The notes under the pieces were generated by a model. It saw nothing but the letters and a program-made list of their open reading frames with translations. It did no database searches and had not been told where the DNA came from. A DNA stretch of 64,000 nucleotides from Streptomyces sp. yr375. GTDB lineage: Bacteria; Actinomycetota; Actinomycetes; Streptomycetales; Streptomycetaceae. The translations under genes and the position numbers were made by a program. Location of the stretch: positions 186,001-250,000 of the forward strand of contig NZ_FOFF01000003.1 of assembly GCF_900110755.1 (NCBI RefSeq). The letters run 5' to 3'. Positions 1 to 9,371 of the stretch are shown here, one piece after another. Position 1 is the stretch's first letter. Each line of letters begins with the position of its first letter.

Positions 1-344
1 AGGCACAACCCAAGTTCGACGCGCTGTGGAACCACGACGACGACCAGGGCGTGGGCGCGCTGCGCGCCATCGAGCAGGCCGGACGCGACGACTTCCTGAT
101 GGTCGGCGGCGCCGGCGCGCTCGCCGCCTTCCAGGCGATCAAGCAGGGCAACGGCGTCCTGAAGGCGACCGTCCTCTACCCGCCGACCATGGCCGCCTCC
201 GCGATCGACCTCGCCCGCGCCCTCGGCCAGGGCAAGGGCGTCGGCGGCCTCGCCGAGTACGAGATCCCGGCCTCGATCACCCTCTACTCGGCGGTCGTCG
301 ACAAGACCAACGTCGACCAGTACATGTCCACCGGCTTCAAGTAG
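1..344 (+). CDS. Sugar ABC transporter substrate-binding protein, C-terminal part
   Basis: Partial gene cut by the window edge; the reading frame is open from base 3 to a TAG stop. The roughly 113 residues read like the last lobe of a ribose-type periplasmic binding protein: an Asp-rich stretch, a DDFLMVGGAGALAAFQAI segment (the usual 'new-item, gives index' hinge strand), then ATVLYPPTMAASAIDLA, the helix that normally follows the ligand cleft. It would deliver a sugar to an ABC importer whose other parts lie upstream. The next gene, a Gfo/Idh/MocA oxidoreductase, begins 86 bases later on the same strand, so this is probably the uptake end of the sugar operon. The ligand cannot be inferred from this fragment. 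Confidence 0.8.
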   Translation, partial: AQPKFDALWNHDDDQGVGALRAIEQAGRDDFLMVGGAGALAAFQAIKQGNGVLKATVLYPPTMAASAIDLARALGQGKGVGGLAEYEIPASITLYSAVVDKTNVDQYMSTGFK

Positions 345-430
345 GCCGCGCAAGGCGGCCAGTTCGACGTCCACCGCCCACCCCCTGCTCCCACCCCCCA
401 CCGTGCCACGACGACAAGGAGGACAACCGT

Positions 431-1663
431 ATGGAACAGCCGCAGCAGCCAGCAGGTCCGGAGGCCGGCAAGCCGCCGCTCCGTGTGGGGATGGTCGGTT
501 ACGCGTTCATGGGCGCCGCCCACTCCCAGGGCTGGCGCACCGTGGGCCGCGTCTTCGACCTGCCCCGCCGCCCGGTCCTCGCCGTGATCTGCGGCCGCGA
601 CGCCTCCGCCGTGCGCGCGGCGGCCGACCGGCACGGCTGGGCGGAGACCGAGACCGACTGGCGTGCCCTGATCGCCCGGGACGACGTCGACCTCGTCGAC
701 ATCTGCACCCCCGGCGACTCGCACGCCGAGATCGCCGTCGCGGCGCTGGCCGCCGGCAAGCATGTGCTGTGCGAAAAGCCCCTCGCGAACACTGTCGAGG
801 AAGCCGAGGTCATGGCCCGCGCCGCCGAAACGGCCTACGGCCAGGGCAAGTTGGCGATGGTCGGTTTCAACTACCGCCGGGTCCCGGCCACCGCCCTGGC
901 CCGGCGGATGGTCGCCGAGGGCAGGCTCGGCACCTTGCGGCACGTGCGGGTGACGTACCTTCAGGACTGGCTGGTGGACCGGGAGTTCCCGCTGACCTGG
1001 CGACTGCGCAGGGAACTGGCAGGCTCCGGCTCGCTCGGCGACCTGGGCGCGCACATCGTCGACCTCGCACAACACCTGGCGGGGGAGCGGCTCGCAGGAG
1101 TCTCCGCGATCACCGAGACCTTCGTACGGCAGCGTCCGCTGCCCGGCGGCCCGGCGAGCGGCTTGAGCGCCACGTCCGCCGACGACACCAACTCCCGCAC
1201 CCGCACCGACACCGGCACGGTCACGGTGGACGACGCCGCCCTGTTCACCGGCCGTTTCGCCTCCGGGGCGCTCGCCTCGTTCGAGGCGACCCGGTTCGCC
1301 ACCGGACGCAAGAACGCCCTGCGGCTCGAACTCAACGGTGAGCGCGGCTCGTTGGCCTTCGACCTGGAGCGCCTGAACGAACTGTGGTTCCACGACGCCA
1401 CCGAGCCCGGTACGCACGCCGGCTTCCGCCGCATCCTCGTCACCGAACCCGACCACCCCTACCTGGACGCCTGGTGGCCGCCGGGACACGGCCTCGGCTA
1501 CGAGCACACCTTCGTCCACCAGGCCCGCGACCTGGTCCACGCCGTCGCCGAGAACCGCAGCCCCGAGCCCTCCTTCGCCGACGGACTACAGGTGCAGCGC
1601 GTCCTGGCGGCGGTCGAGGAGAGCGCCGAGAAGAACTCCGTCTACACCCCCATCGCGGACTGA
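431..1663 (+). CDS. Gfo/Idh/MocA family NAD(P)-dependent sugar oxidoreductase
   Basis: A 410-residue cytosolic dehydrogenase. The ATG follows GGAGGACAACC; the frame is open further upstream, but that stretch has no family similarity. Residues about 17-26 (VGMVGYAFMG) form the Rossmann nucleotide loop, and CEKPLANT near residue 115 is the EKP motif whose lysine is catalytic in this family. The C-terminal half is the beta-sheet substrate domain, ending in the usual helix with a dimer-forming face. The family oxidises or reduces sugar hydroxyls, often at C3 of glycosides or on inositols. Its neighbours (TIM-barrel isomerase, sugar dehydrogenase-like protein, DUF1080 protein) fit a 3-keto-sugar route. 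The exact substrate is unknown. Confidence 0.9.
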   Translation: MEQPQQPAGPEAGKPPLRVGMVGYAFMGAAHSQGWRTVGRVFDLPRRPVLAVICGRDASAVRAAADRHGWAETETDWRALIARDDVDLVDICTPGDSHAEIAVAALAAGKHVLCEKPLANTVEEAEVMARAAETAYGQGKLAMVGFNYRRVPATALARRMVAEGRLGTLRHVRVTYLQDWLVDREFPLTWRLRRELAGSGSLGDLGAHIVDLAQHLAGERLAGVSAITETFVRQRPLPGGPASGLSATSADDTNSRTRTDTGTVTVDDAALFTGRFASGALASFEATRFATGRKNALRLELNGERGSLAFDLERLNELWFHDATEPGTHAGFRRILVTEPDHPYLDAWWPPGHGLGYEHTFVHQARDLVHAVAENRSPEPSFADGLQVQRVLAAVEESAEKNSVYTPIAD

Positions 1664-1726
1664 GGACAAAGGACCAAGGACCGTGAACCGAAAACTGACG
1701 ACAGAGGACCGAGGAGGGCCTGAAGC

Positions 1727-2725
<999 letters not shown>

Positions 2726-2833
2726 GACCGAGCCAACCGCTTCTGACCATTCATCAGTTCGGTCCGGGATGACGGCGCATCCCCGCACCCACCCGCACCC
2801 GCCCGTACAACCAGCCCCATCCTGGAGGCACCC

Positions 2834-5485
2834 GTGCACGGGAACGACCCCACCACCGGCACCCGCAGACCCGGGACCGGCAGAACCAGGACCGACAGAA
2901 TCGAGACAGGCAGAGCCGAGACAGGCAGAGCCGAGGCCCGCAGGCGACGCCGTCCTTCGCTGCGCAGAGCGATCGCCCTCCTCGGCGGTGCCCTGCTGGC
3001 CGGCGCGTCCCTCACCCTCACCACGCCCCGGGCCGACGCAGCCGACGCGGCCGTTGCAGACTCGGCCGTCACGGCCGCCGAGGACTTCCAACAAGTCACC
3101 CTCGCCAAGGGGGAGGCCGAGGTCGGCGAGCCCATGTCGCTCGCCGTCCTGCCCGACCGCTCGGTCCTGCACACCTCGCGCGACGGCGAACTCCGGCTCA
3201 CCGACGCCGCCGGCAACACCCGACTCGCAGGCAAGCTCGACGTCTACTCCCACGACGAGGAGGGCCTCCAAGGCATCGGCGTGGACCCGGAGTTCACCGC
3301 CAACCGCTTCATCTACCTCTACTACGCACCGCCGTTGGACACCCCGGCAGGCGACGCCCCCGAGACCGGAACCGCCGCCGACTTCGCCCCCTTCGACGGA
3401 GTCAACCGACTCTCCCGCTTCGTACTGAAGACGGACGGGACGCTCGACACCGCGAGCGAGACGAAGATCCTCGACGTGCCCGCCTCGCGCGGCCTGTGCT
3501 GCCATGTCGGCGGCGACATCGACTTCGACGCGGCGGGCAACCTCTACCTGTCCACCGGCGACGACACCAACCCGTTCCAGTCGGACGGCTTCACCCCCAT
3601 CGACGAGCGCGCCGACCGCAACCCCGCCTTCGACGCCCGCCGTTCCGCAGGCAACACCAACGACCTGCGCGGCAAGATCCTGCGCATCAAGGTGAACGCC
3701 GACGGCTCGTACGCCGTCCCCGACGGCAACCTCTTCGCGCCCGGCACGGACCGGACGCGGCCCGAGATCTACGCGATGGGTTTCCGCAACCCGTTCCGCT
3801 TCAGCGTCGACCAGACCACCGGCATCCTCTACGTCGGCGACTACGGTCCCGACGCCGGCACCGCCGACCCGGCCCGTGGACCGGCCGGCCAGGTCGAGTT
3901 CGCGCGCGTCACCGGTCCCGGCAACTTCGGGTGGCCGTTCTGCACGGGCGACAATGACCCGTATACCGCATACGATTTCGCGACCGGTGTATCCGGCGCG
4001 CCCTTCGACTGCGCCGCCCCGAAGAACACCTCGCCGCACAACACCGGACTCACCGGCCTGCCCCCGGCCCAGCCCGCCTGGATCCCGTACGACGGCCCGT
4101 CGGTACCGGAGTTCGGCGACGGTTCGGAGTCCCCGATGGGCGGCCCCGTCTACCACTACGACGCCTCGCTCGACTCACCGGTGAAGTTCCCGGAGGCGTA
4201 CGACGGGAGTTTCTTCGCCGGGGAGTTCGGCCGCCGCTGGATCAAACGCATCGCCAGTGACGCGAACGGCGCGGTGCAGTCGATCGAGCCCGTTCCGTGG
4301 ACCGGCACCCAGATCATGGACATGGCGTTCGGGCCCGACGGGGCGCTGTACGTCCTCGACTACGGCACCGCCTGGTTCGGCGGAGACGAGCACTCGGGCC
4401 TGTACCGCATCGAGAACGCCACCGACGGCCACTCCCCGGTCGCCCAGGCCGCAGCCGACCGCACCTCGGGACAGGCCCCCCTGAAGGTACGTTTCTCCTC
4501 CGCCGGCAGCACCGACCAGGACGGCGACACGCTCACCTACCGCTGGGACTTCGGCGACGGCGGCACCTCGACGGCGACCGACCCCACGCACCGGTACAGG
4601 GAGAACGGCACGTACACCGCGACCCTCACCGCCGAGGACGGCACGGGCCGCACCGGCAGCGCGAGTGTGCAGGTCGTCGTGGGGAACACGGCCCCCAAGG
4701 TGGTCCTGGAGACGCCGAAGGACGGGCAGTTGTTCAGCTTCGGCGACGCGATCCCGTTCAAGGTGAAGGTCACCGACCCCGAGGACGGCACGGCGATCGA
4801 CTGCGCCAAGGTCGAGGTCACCTTCGTCCTCGGCCACGACAGCCACGGCCACCCGGTCACCTCGGCCAACGGCTGCACCGGCACCCTCCAGACCAGCGCC
4901 GACGGCGGCCACGACGAGGACGCCAACATCTTCGGGGTGCTCGACGCCGAGTACACCGACGGCGGAGGCGGCGGGCAGGCCGCACTCACCTCGCACGACC
5001 AGAACGTCCTCCAGCCCCGGCACCGTCAGGCCGAGCACTTCGGTGCCTCCTCCTCCGGCGTCACGGTGACCGCCCGCGCGTCCGCCCACGGTGGCCGCAC
5101 GGTGGGTGACCTCACCCGTGGCGACTGGATCTCCTTCACGCCGTACGCGCTCGGCAACGCCCGGAAGATCACCGTCAGGGTGTCCTCCGCCGGTACCGGC
5201 GGCACCCTCGAGGTCCGCGCGGGCTCGCCGAAGGGCACCCTGCTCGGGAAGGCGACCGTGCCGGCCACGGGCGGATGGGACACCTATCAGGACGTCAGCG
5301 CTCGACTGTCCCGTGCCCCGAGGGGCGCGACCACGCTCTACCTGGTCGTCAAGGGCGGCAGCGGATCCCCGTACGAGAGCGGATCCCGGTACGAGAGCGG
5401 ATCCCCGTACGAGAGCGGATCCCGGTACGAGAGCGGACCCCTGTACGAGGTGGACGACTTCACCTTCACGACGGCAACGGGCTGA
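2834..5485 (+). CDS. Secreted glucose/sorbosone dehydrogenase-like protein with PKD and CBM6-like domains
   Basis: An 883-residue exported protein with a GTG start behind CTGGAGGCACCC. The first 40 residues are a repetitive Arg/Thr-rich leader (two ETGRA units), then a hydrophobic signal segment ending near ADAADA. Residues about 85-540 form a beta-propeller of the PQQ-dependent sugar dehydrogenase/sorbosone dehydrogenase family (for example YAMGFRNPFRFSVD, MDMAFGPDGALYVLDYG). A PKD domain follows at about 540-620 (YRWDFGDGG), then a CBM6-like beta-sandwich at about 735-850. The C-terminus carries five 18-bp repeats. Next to a ThuA-DUF1080 gene, it probably acts outside the cell on a polysaccharide or oligosaccharide. 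Redox cofactor and substrate are unproven. Confidence 0.85.
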   Translation: MHGNDPTTGTRRPGTGRTRTDRIETGRAETGRAEARRRRRPSLRRAIALLGGALLAGASLTLTTPRADAADAAVADSAVTAAEDFQQVTLAKGEAEVGEPMSLAVLPDRSVLHTSRDGELRLTDAAGNTRLAGKLDVYSHDEEGLQGIGVDPEFTANRFIYLYYAPPLDTPAGDAPETGTAADFAPFDGVNRLSRFVLKTDGTLDTASETKILDVPASRGLCCHVGGDIDFDAAGNLYLSTGDDTNPFQSDGFTPIDERADRNPAFDARRSAGNTNDLRGKILRIKVNADGSYAVPDGNLFAPGTDRTRPEIYAMGFRNPFRFSVDQTTGILYVGDYGPDAGTADPARGPAGQVEFARVTGPGNFGWPFCTGDNDPYTAYDFATGVSGAPFDCAAPKNTSPHNTGLTGLPPAQPAWIPYDGPSVPEFGDGSESPMGGPVYHYDASLDSPVKFPEAYDGSFFAGEFGRRWIKRIASDANGAVQSIEPVPWTGTQIMDMAFGPDGALYVLDYGTAWFGGDEHSGLYRIENATDGHSPVAQAAADRTSGQAPLKVRFSSAGSTDQDGDTLTYRWDFGDGGTSTATDPTHRYRENGTYTATLTAEDGTGRTGSASVQVVVGNTAPKVVLETPKDGQLFSFGDAIPFKVKVTDPEDGTAIDCAKVEVTFVLGHDSHGHPVTSANGCTGTLQTSADGGHDEDANIFGVLDAEYTDGGGGGQAALTSHDQNVLQPRHRQAEHFGASSSGVTVTARASAHGGRTVGDLTRGDWISFTPYALGNARKITVRVSSAGTGGTLEVRAGSPKGTLLGKATVPATGGWDTYQDVSARLSRAPRGATTLYLVVKGGSGSPYESGSRYESGSPYESGSRYESGPLYEVDDFTFTTATG
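5360..5449 (+). repeat. Five in-frame 18-bp tandem repeats at the end of the sugar dehydrogenase-like gene
   Basis: Five consecutive 18-bp units, AGCGGATCCCSGTACGAG, alternate C and G at one position; the last unit has diverged. They encode SGSPYE/SGSRYE repeats between the CBM6-like domain and the last strand (VDDFTF). Because 18 is a multiple of three, copy-number changes keep the frame. Confidence 0.95.
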
Positions 5486-5497
5486 GGGGCGGCCTGT

Positions 5498-6904
5498 ATG
5501 CGCACAGCGATGAGCGCTGCCGCCGGGTCCGTACTGCTCCTCGGCTGCCTAGCCCAACCGGCCGCTTCCGCGTCCAACTCGACGTCTGCGGACGGTAGTT
5601 CGCGGGCGCGAGTGCTGGTCTTCTCCAAGACGGCCGGTTTCCGGCATGACTCGATTCCGGACGGCGTCACGGCGGTGCGGCAGCTCGGCGTGGCGGGTGG
5701 CTTCAGGGTCGACGCGACCGAGGACGCGGGCGCGTTCACGACTGCGAACCTGCGGCGATACGACGCCGTGGTCTTCCTGTCGACCACCGGGGACGTCCTG
5801 GACGCCGTCCAACAGGCCGCCTTCGAGGGCTACATCCGGCACGGCGGCGGCTATGTCGGGATCCACGCGGCGGCCGACACCGAGTACGACTGGGCGTTCT
5901 ACGGCGGTCTCGTCGGCGCACGGTTCGAGTCGCACCCGGCGATCCAGCCCGCAACGGTCCGCGTCGAGGACCGCGCCCACCCGGCGACCTCGGGACTCGA
6001 CCGCACCTGGAACCGCACCGACGAGTGGTACGACTACCGCTCCAACCCACGCGAGCGGGTCCACGTCCTGGCCTCGCTCGACGAGTCCTCGTACACCGGC
6101 GGCACCATGAACGGCGACCATCCGATCGCCTGGTGCCAGAACTACCAGGGCGGCCGCGCCTTCTACACCGGGGGCGGCCACACGAGGGAGTCCTACGAGG
6201 ATCCCGTATTCCGCAGACACCTGCTGGGCGGAATGCTGTATGCGGTCGACGCCGTGCGTGCGGACTGTCGACCGGAGAACGGATACCGTCCACTCTTCGA
6301 CGGCACGTCCCTGGACGGCTGGCGGCAGGCCGGACCCGGCTCCTTCACCCTCTCCGACGACGGCACGCTGACGTCGACGGGCGGTATGGGCCTCCTCTGG
6401 TACGCCGACCGGAGCTTCGGGGCGTACTCCCTGAAGCTCGACTGGAAGACCACGACCGGCGCCCCGAGCGGCACCGATGACGACGACTCCGGTGATCACA
6501 ACTCCGGTGACGACAACTCCGGTGACGACAACTCCGGTGTGTTCGTGGGCTTCCCGCCGTCCGACGACCCCTGGTCCGCCGTCGACAACGGCTACGAGAT
6601 CCAGATCGACGCCACCGACGTCCCCGAGAAGACCACGGGGTCCGTCTACGGCTTCCGGTCCGCCGACCTGAAGAAGCGGGACCGCGCGCTGAACCCGCCG
6701 GGGGAGTGGAACACGTACGAGATCCGCGTGGTCGGCGAACGCCTGCGCGTCTGGCTCAACGGCGTGCAGATCAACGACTTCACCAACACCGATCCGGCCC
6801 GAAGCCTGCGCGACGGACACATCGGACTGCAAAACCACGGGGCCGACGACCAGGTGTCCTTCCGCGACGTCCGGATCAGGGAACTGCCCGTCAAGGGCGA
6901 CTGA
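5498..6904 (+). CDS. Secreted ThuA-like and DUF1080 (3-keto-glycoside hydrolase type) two-domain protein
   Basis: A 468-residue exported protein. Residues 1-26 are a signal peptide (hydrophobic SVLLLGCLAQPAASA). Residues about 32-245 match the ThuA-like fold, a glutamine-amidotransferase-type domain linked to trehalose utilisation (VLVFSKTAGFRHDSIPDG, GGGYVGIHAAADTEYDW, HPIAWCQNYQGGRAFYTGGGH). Residues about 260-465 are DUF1080, a concanavalin-like sandwich now associated with 3-keto-disaccharide hydrolysis (LFDGTSLDGWR, YEIQIDATD, GHIGLQNHG). An acidic repeat (DDNSG units, about bases 6479-6538) is inserted in the DUF1080 loop. It starts 12 bases after the previous gene, so the two are co-transcribed and likely co-secreted. 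Confidence 0.87.
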   Translation: MRTAMSAAAGSVLLLGCLAQPAASASNSTSADGSSRARVLVFSKTAGFRHDSIPDGVTAVRQLGVAGGFRVDATEDAGAFTTANLRRYDAVVFLSTTGDVLDAVQQAAFEGYIRHGGGYVGIHAAADTEYDWAFYGGLVGARFESHPAIQPATVRVEDRAHPATSGLDRTWNRTDEWYDYRSNPRERVHVLASLDESSYTGGTMNGDHPIAWCQNYQGGRAFYTGGGHTRESYEDPVFRRHLLGGMLYAVDAVRADCRPENGYRPLFDGTSLDGWRQAGPGSFTLSDDGTLTSTGGMGLLWYADRSFGAYSLKLDWKTTTGAPSGTDDDDSGDHNSGDDNSGDDNSGVFVGFPPSDDPWSAVDNGYEIQIDATDVPEKTTGSVYGFRSADLKKRDRALNPPGEWNTYEIRVVGERLRVWLNGVQINDFTNTDPARSLRDGHIGLQNHGADDQVSFRDVRIRELPVKGD

Positions 6905-6906
6905 AC

Positions 6907-6944
6907 GGCGGCGGGCGGGGCACGCCGGACCCCCGCCCGCCGCC
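6907..6944 (+). terminator. 14-bp GC hairpin ending the sugar operon
   Basis: A perfect inverted repeat starts two bases after the ThuA-DUF1080 stop: GGCGGCGGGCGGGG, a 10-nt loop, then CCCCGCCCGCCGCC. There is no U-run, as is common for Streptomyces terminators. It separates the sugar operon from the Ebo-type operon. Confidence 0.75.
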
Positions 6945-7017
6945 ACCCCACCCCGCGCAATGACCCCGCGCACATGCCCTCGCGTAACTGCCCTCGCGCA
7001 CGACAAGGAGGCTGCCC

Positions 7018-8259
7018 ATGCCCGCGTCACTCCCCCTTCCCCTTCCCTTCTCCCCCTCCCGTTCCCCGCGCGTCGGCGTCTGGCTGATCGGGGCGCGCGG
7101 TTCCGTGGCCACCACCGTGGTCGCGGGGTGCGCCGCCGTCGCGGCCGGTCTGCACCCGCCGACGGGCCTGGTCACCGAATCGCCCGCCTTCGCCGACAGC
7201 GGCCTGCCGGCCCTGTCCTCCCTCGTCTTCGGCGGCCACGACACCACCGACTGCCCGCTGCCCAAACGCGCCGAACAACTCGCCGCCGGAGGAGTCCTCC
7301 CGGCCGGCCTGCCCGCAGGGGTCGACGCCGAACTCACCGCCGCCGACCGGGAGATCAGACCCGGAGGCCCCCTCCCGGGCGACCCCCGGAACGAGGAGCA
7401 ACTGATCGCCGCGTTCACCGCCGACCTACGGGACTTCGTACGCCGGTGCGGTCTGGCGCGCGCGGTCGTGGTGAACGTGGCCTCCACCGAACCCGCCGCC
7501 AACGGGCCCGCGCTGCCCCCGAGTTCGCTGTACGCGGCGGCCGCCCTGCGCGCGGGCTGCCCGTACGTCAACTTCACGCCGTCCACGGGGCTGCACCACC
7601 CGGCGCTGGCACCGTTGGTCGAGTCGAGCGGACTGCCGTACGCCGGACGCGACGGCAAGACCGGCCAGACGCTGCTGCGTTCCGCCCTGGGGCCGATGTT
7701 CGCGCAGCGGGCGCTCACGGTCCGGGCCTGGTCCGGCACCAACCTCCTGGGCGGCGGTGACGGAGCCGCCCTGGCCGACCCGGCCGCCGCCGAGGCGAAG
7801 AACGCGGGCAAGGAGCGCGTCCTCGCCGACACCCTCGGCGCGACTCCCGAGGGCCAGGTGCACATCGACGACGTCCCTGTCCTTGGGGACTGGAAGACCG
7901 CCTGGGACCACGTCGCCTTCGACGGTTTCCTCGGCACCCGCATGATCCTCCAGACCATCTGGCAGGGCTGCGACTCCGCGCTCGCCGCACCCCTCGTCCT
8001 CGACCTGGCCCGCCTCACCGCCCGAGCCCACGAAGCCGCCCTCTCCGGCCCACTCACCGAACTCGCCTTCTTCTTCAAGGACCCCGTGGGCGAAGCGCCG
8101 TCGGCCCTGGCGGACCAGCACACGGAGCTGCGACGGCTCGCCCGGCGCTTGGAGGTCGGCGGACCGGGCGCGCGCGGCAAGCGGAACGCCCACGCCGAAG
8201 GGAACCCGCCCGACACACGGCGCACATCCACGACAGGGTCCGGCGAGGAGGCGAAGTGA
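7018..8259 (+). CDS. Inositol-1-phosphate synthase-like NAD-dependent cyclase of the Ebo operon
   Basis: A 413-residue protein of the myo-inositol-1-phosphate synthase family; the ATG follows AAGGAGGCTGCCC. VGVWLIGARGSVATT near residue 19 is the NAD-binding loop. NVASTEP, GRDGKTGQTLL, TNLLGGGDG and DWKTAWDHVAFDGF are the conserved family blocks, including the lysine of GKTGQT. Classical enzymes cyclise glucose-6-phosphate through transient oxidation by bound NAD. The gene is the first of seven overlapping genes and its stop overlaps the eboC start (GTGA). The set lacks the dehydroquinate-synthase-like EboD, another NAD-using cyclase, so this protein may fill that place. The C-terminus after about residue 385 is disordered. 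True substrate unknown. Confidence 0.85.
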   Translation: MPASLPLPLPFSPSRSPRVGVWLIGARGSVATTVVAGCAAVAAGLHPPTGLVTESPAFADSGLPALSSLVFGGHDTTDCPLPKRAEQLAAGGVLPAGLPAGVDAELTAADREIRPGGPLPGDPRNEEQLIAAFTADLRDFVRRCGLARAVVVNVASTEPAANGPALPPSSLYAAAALRAGCPYVNFTPSTGLHHPALAPLVESSGLPYAGRDGKTGQTLLRSALGPMFAQRALTVRAWSGTNLLGGGDGAALADPAAAEAKNAGKERVLADTLGATPEGQVHIDDVPVLGDWKTAWDHVAFDGFLGTRMILQTIWQGCDSALAAPLVLDLARLTARAHEAALSGPLTELAFFFKDPVGEAPSALADQHTELRRLARRLEVGGPGARGKRNAHAEGNPPDTRRTSTTGSGEEAK

Positions 8260-9371
8260 GCGGGAGAGGATTGGCGAGAGCGAGCACTGATACGACGGGA
8301 ACCCGTGGGACGGGAACTGGTAGGGCGGAGCCCGTTACGACGGAGCCCGTTACGGCGGAGACGAGGCGTGTCCGCATGCGTGCCCGCATGGGTGCCTGGG
8401 CCGAACTGCTCCGTCTGCCCGCACTGTTCACCGTCCCCGGCGACGCACTGGCAGGCGCGGCCGCAGTCGCCGCCCGCCCCGACCACCGGACCCTGCTCGC
8501 CATCGGTTCCTCCCTCTGTCTGTACGAAGCCGGCATGGCCCTCAACGACTGGGCGGACCGCGCGGAGGACGCGGTGGAACGCCCCCACCGCCCACTCCCC
8601 TCCGGCCGGGTGAGTCCCACCGCCGCGTTCACGGCGGCCTGTGCCTTCACCGCCGCCGGTCTCGCCCTGGCCGCCCGGGCCGGGCGCCCCGCCCTGACGG
8701 TCGCGGCTCCCCTCGCCGTCACCGTCTGGTCCTACGACCTCGCCCTGAAACACACGACCGCGGGCCCGTTCGCCATGGCCGCCGCCCGAGGTCTGGACCT
8801 CCTCCTGGGTGCCGCCGCCACAGCAGGCCGCACCCGCCCGGCGCTCCCCTCCGCGGCGCTCCTGACCACGCACACCCTCGCGCTGACGACCCTGTCCCGC
8901 CAGGAGACCCGCGCCGGCACACCGACCGCCGCCCTGGCAGCCCTGGCCACGACAGGCGCGCTGACCTGGCTCCTGCAACGCGGACAGTCACCCGACGAGG
9001 AGCCACGCAGCCACCAAGGACGGCCACCGCACGACCGACCGGCACACGCCCCTTCGCCACACGCCCCTTCGCCACACAACCCGCTGGTGCGCACCCTTCT
9101 GGCACACGGCCGTCCGGCACGCCGCCGACCCACGCCGTTGACCGTGGCCCTCGCCGCCGCCTACGCCACGACCACGGCCCGGCCCTATCTGCACGCCTCC
9201 CTCAACCCGTCACCTCCCCTCACGCAACGTGCCGTCGGCGCCGGCATCCGCGCCACCATCCCCCTCCAGGCCGCCCTCACTGCCCGATCCGGGGCCACCA
9301 CCACCGCTCTGCTCACGGCAGCCTTGGCCCCGGTCGCCCGGAAACTCGCGAGGCGGGTGAGCATCACATGA
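8256..9371 (+). CDS. eboC: EboC, UbiA-like prenyltransferase family membrane protein
   Basis: A 371-residue multi-spanning membrane protein of the UbiA superfamily. The GTG start overlaps the previous stop. The first 40 residues are low complexity (PVTTEPVTAE), so an internal ATG near 8377 is a possible later start. NDWADRAEDAVERPHRPLPSG near residue 96 is the first Asp-rich, prenyl-diphosphate-binding motif (NDxxDxxxD type). The second motif is weak, with AAARGLDLLLGAA at its place. A repetitive insert (HAPSPHAPSPHNP) lies in a loop near residue 265. In Ebo clusters this protein is thought to prenylate or move a metabolite at the membrane. The order eboC-(TIM barrel)-eboA-eboB-eboE supports the assignment. 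Confidence 0.8.
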   Translation: MSGRGLARASTDTTGTRGTGTGRAEPVTTEPVTAETRRVRMRARMGAWAELLRLPALFTVPGDALAGAAAVAARPDHRTLLAIGSSLCLYEAGMALNDWADRAEDAVERPHRPLPSGRVSPTAAFTAACAFTAAGLALAARAGRPALTVAAPLAVTVWSYDLALKHTTAGPFAMAAARGLDLLLGAAATAGRTRPALPSAALLTTHTLALTTLSRQETRAGTPTAALAALATTGALTWLLQRGQSPDEEPRSHQGRPPHDRPAHAPSPHAPSPHNPLVRTLLAHGRPARRRPTPLTVALAAAYATTTARPYLHASLNPSPPLTQRAVGAGIRATIPLQAALTARSGATTTALLTAALAPVARKLARRVSIT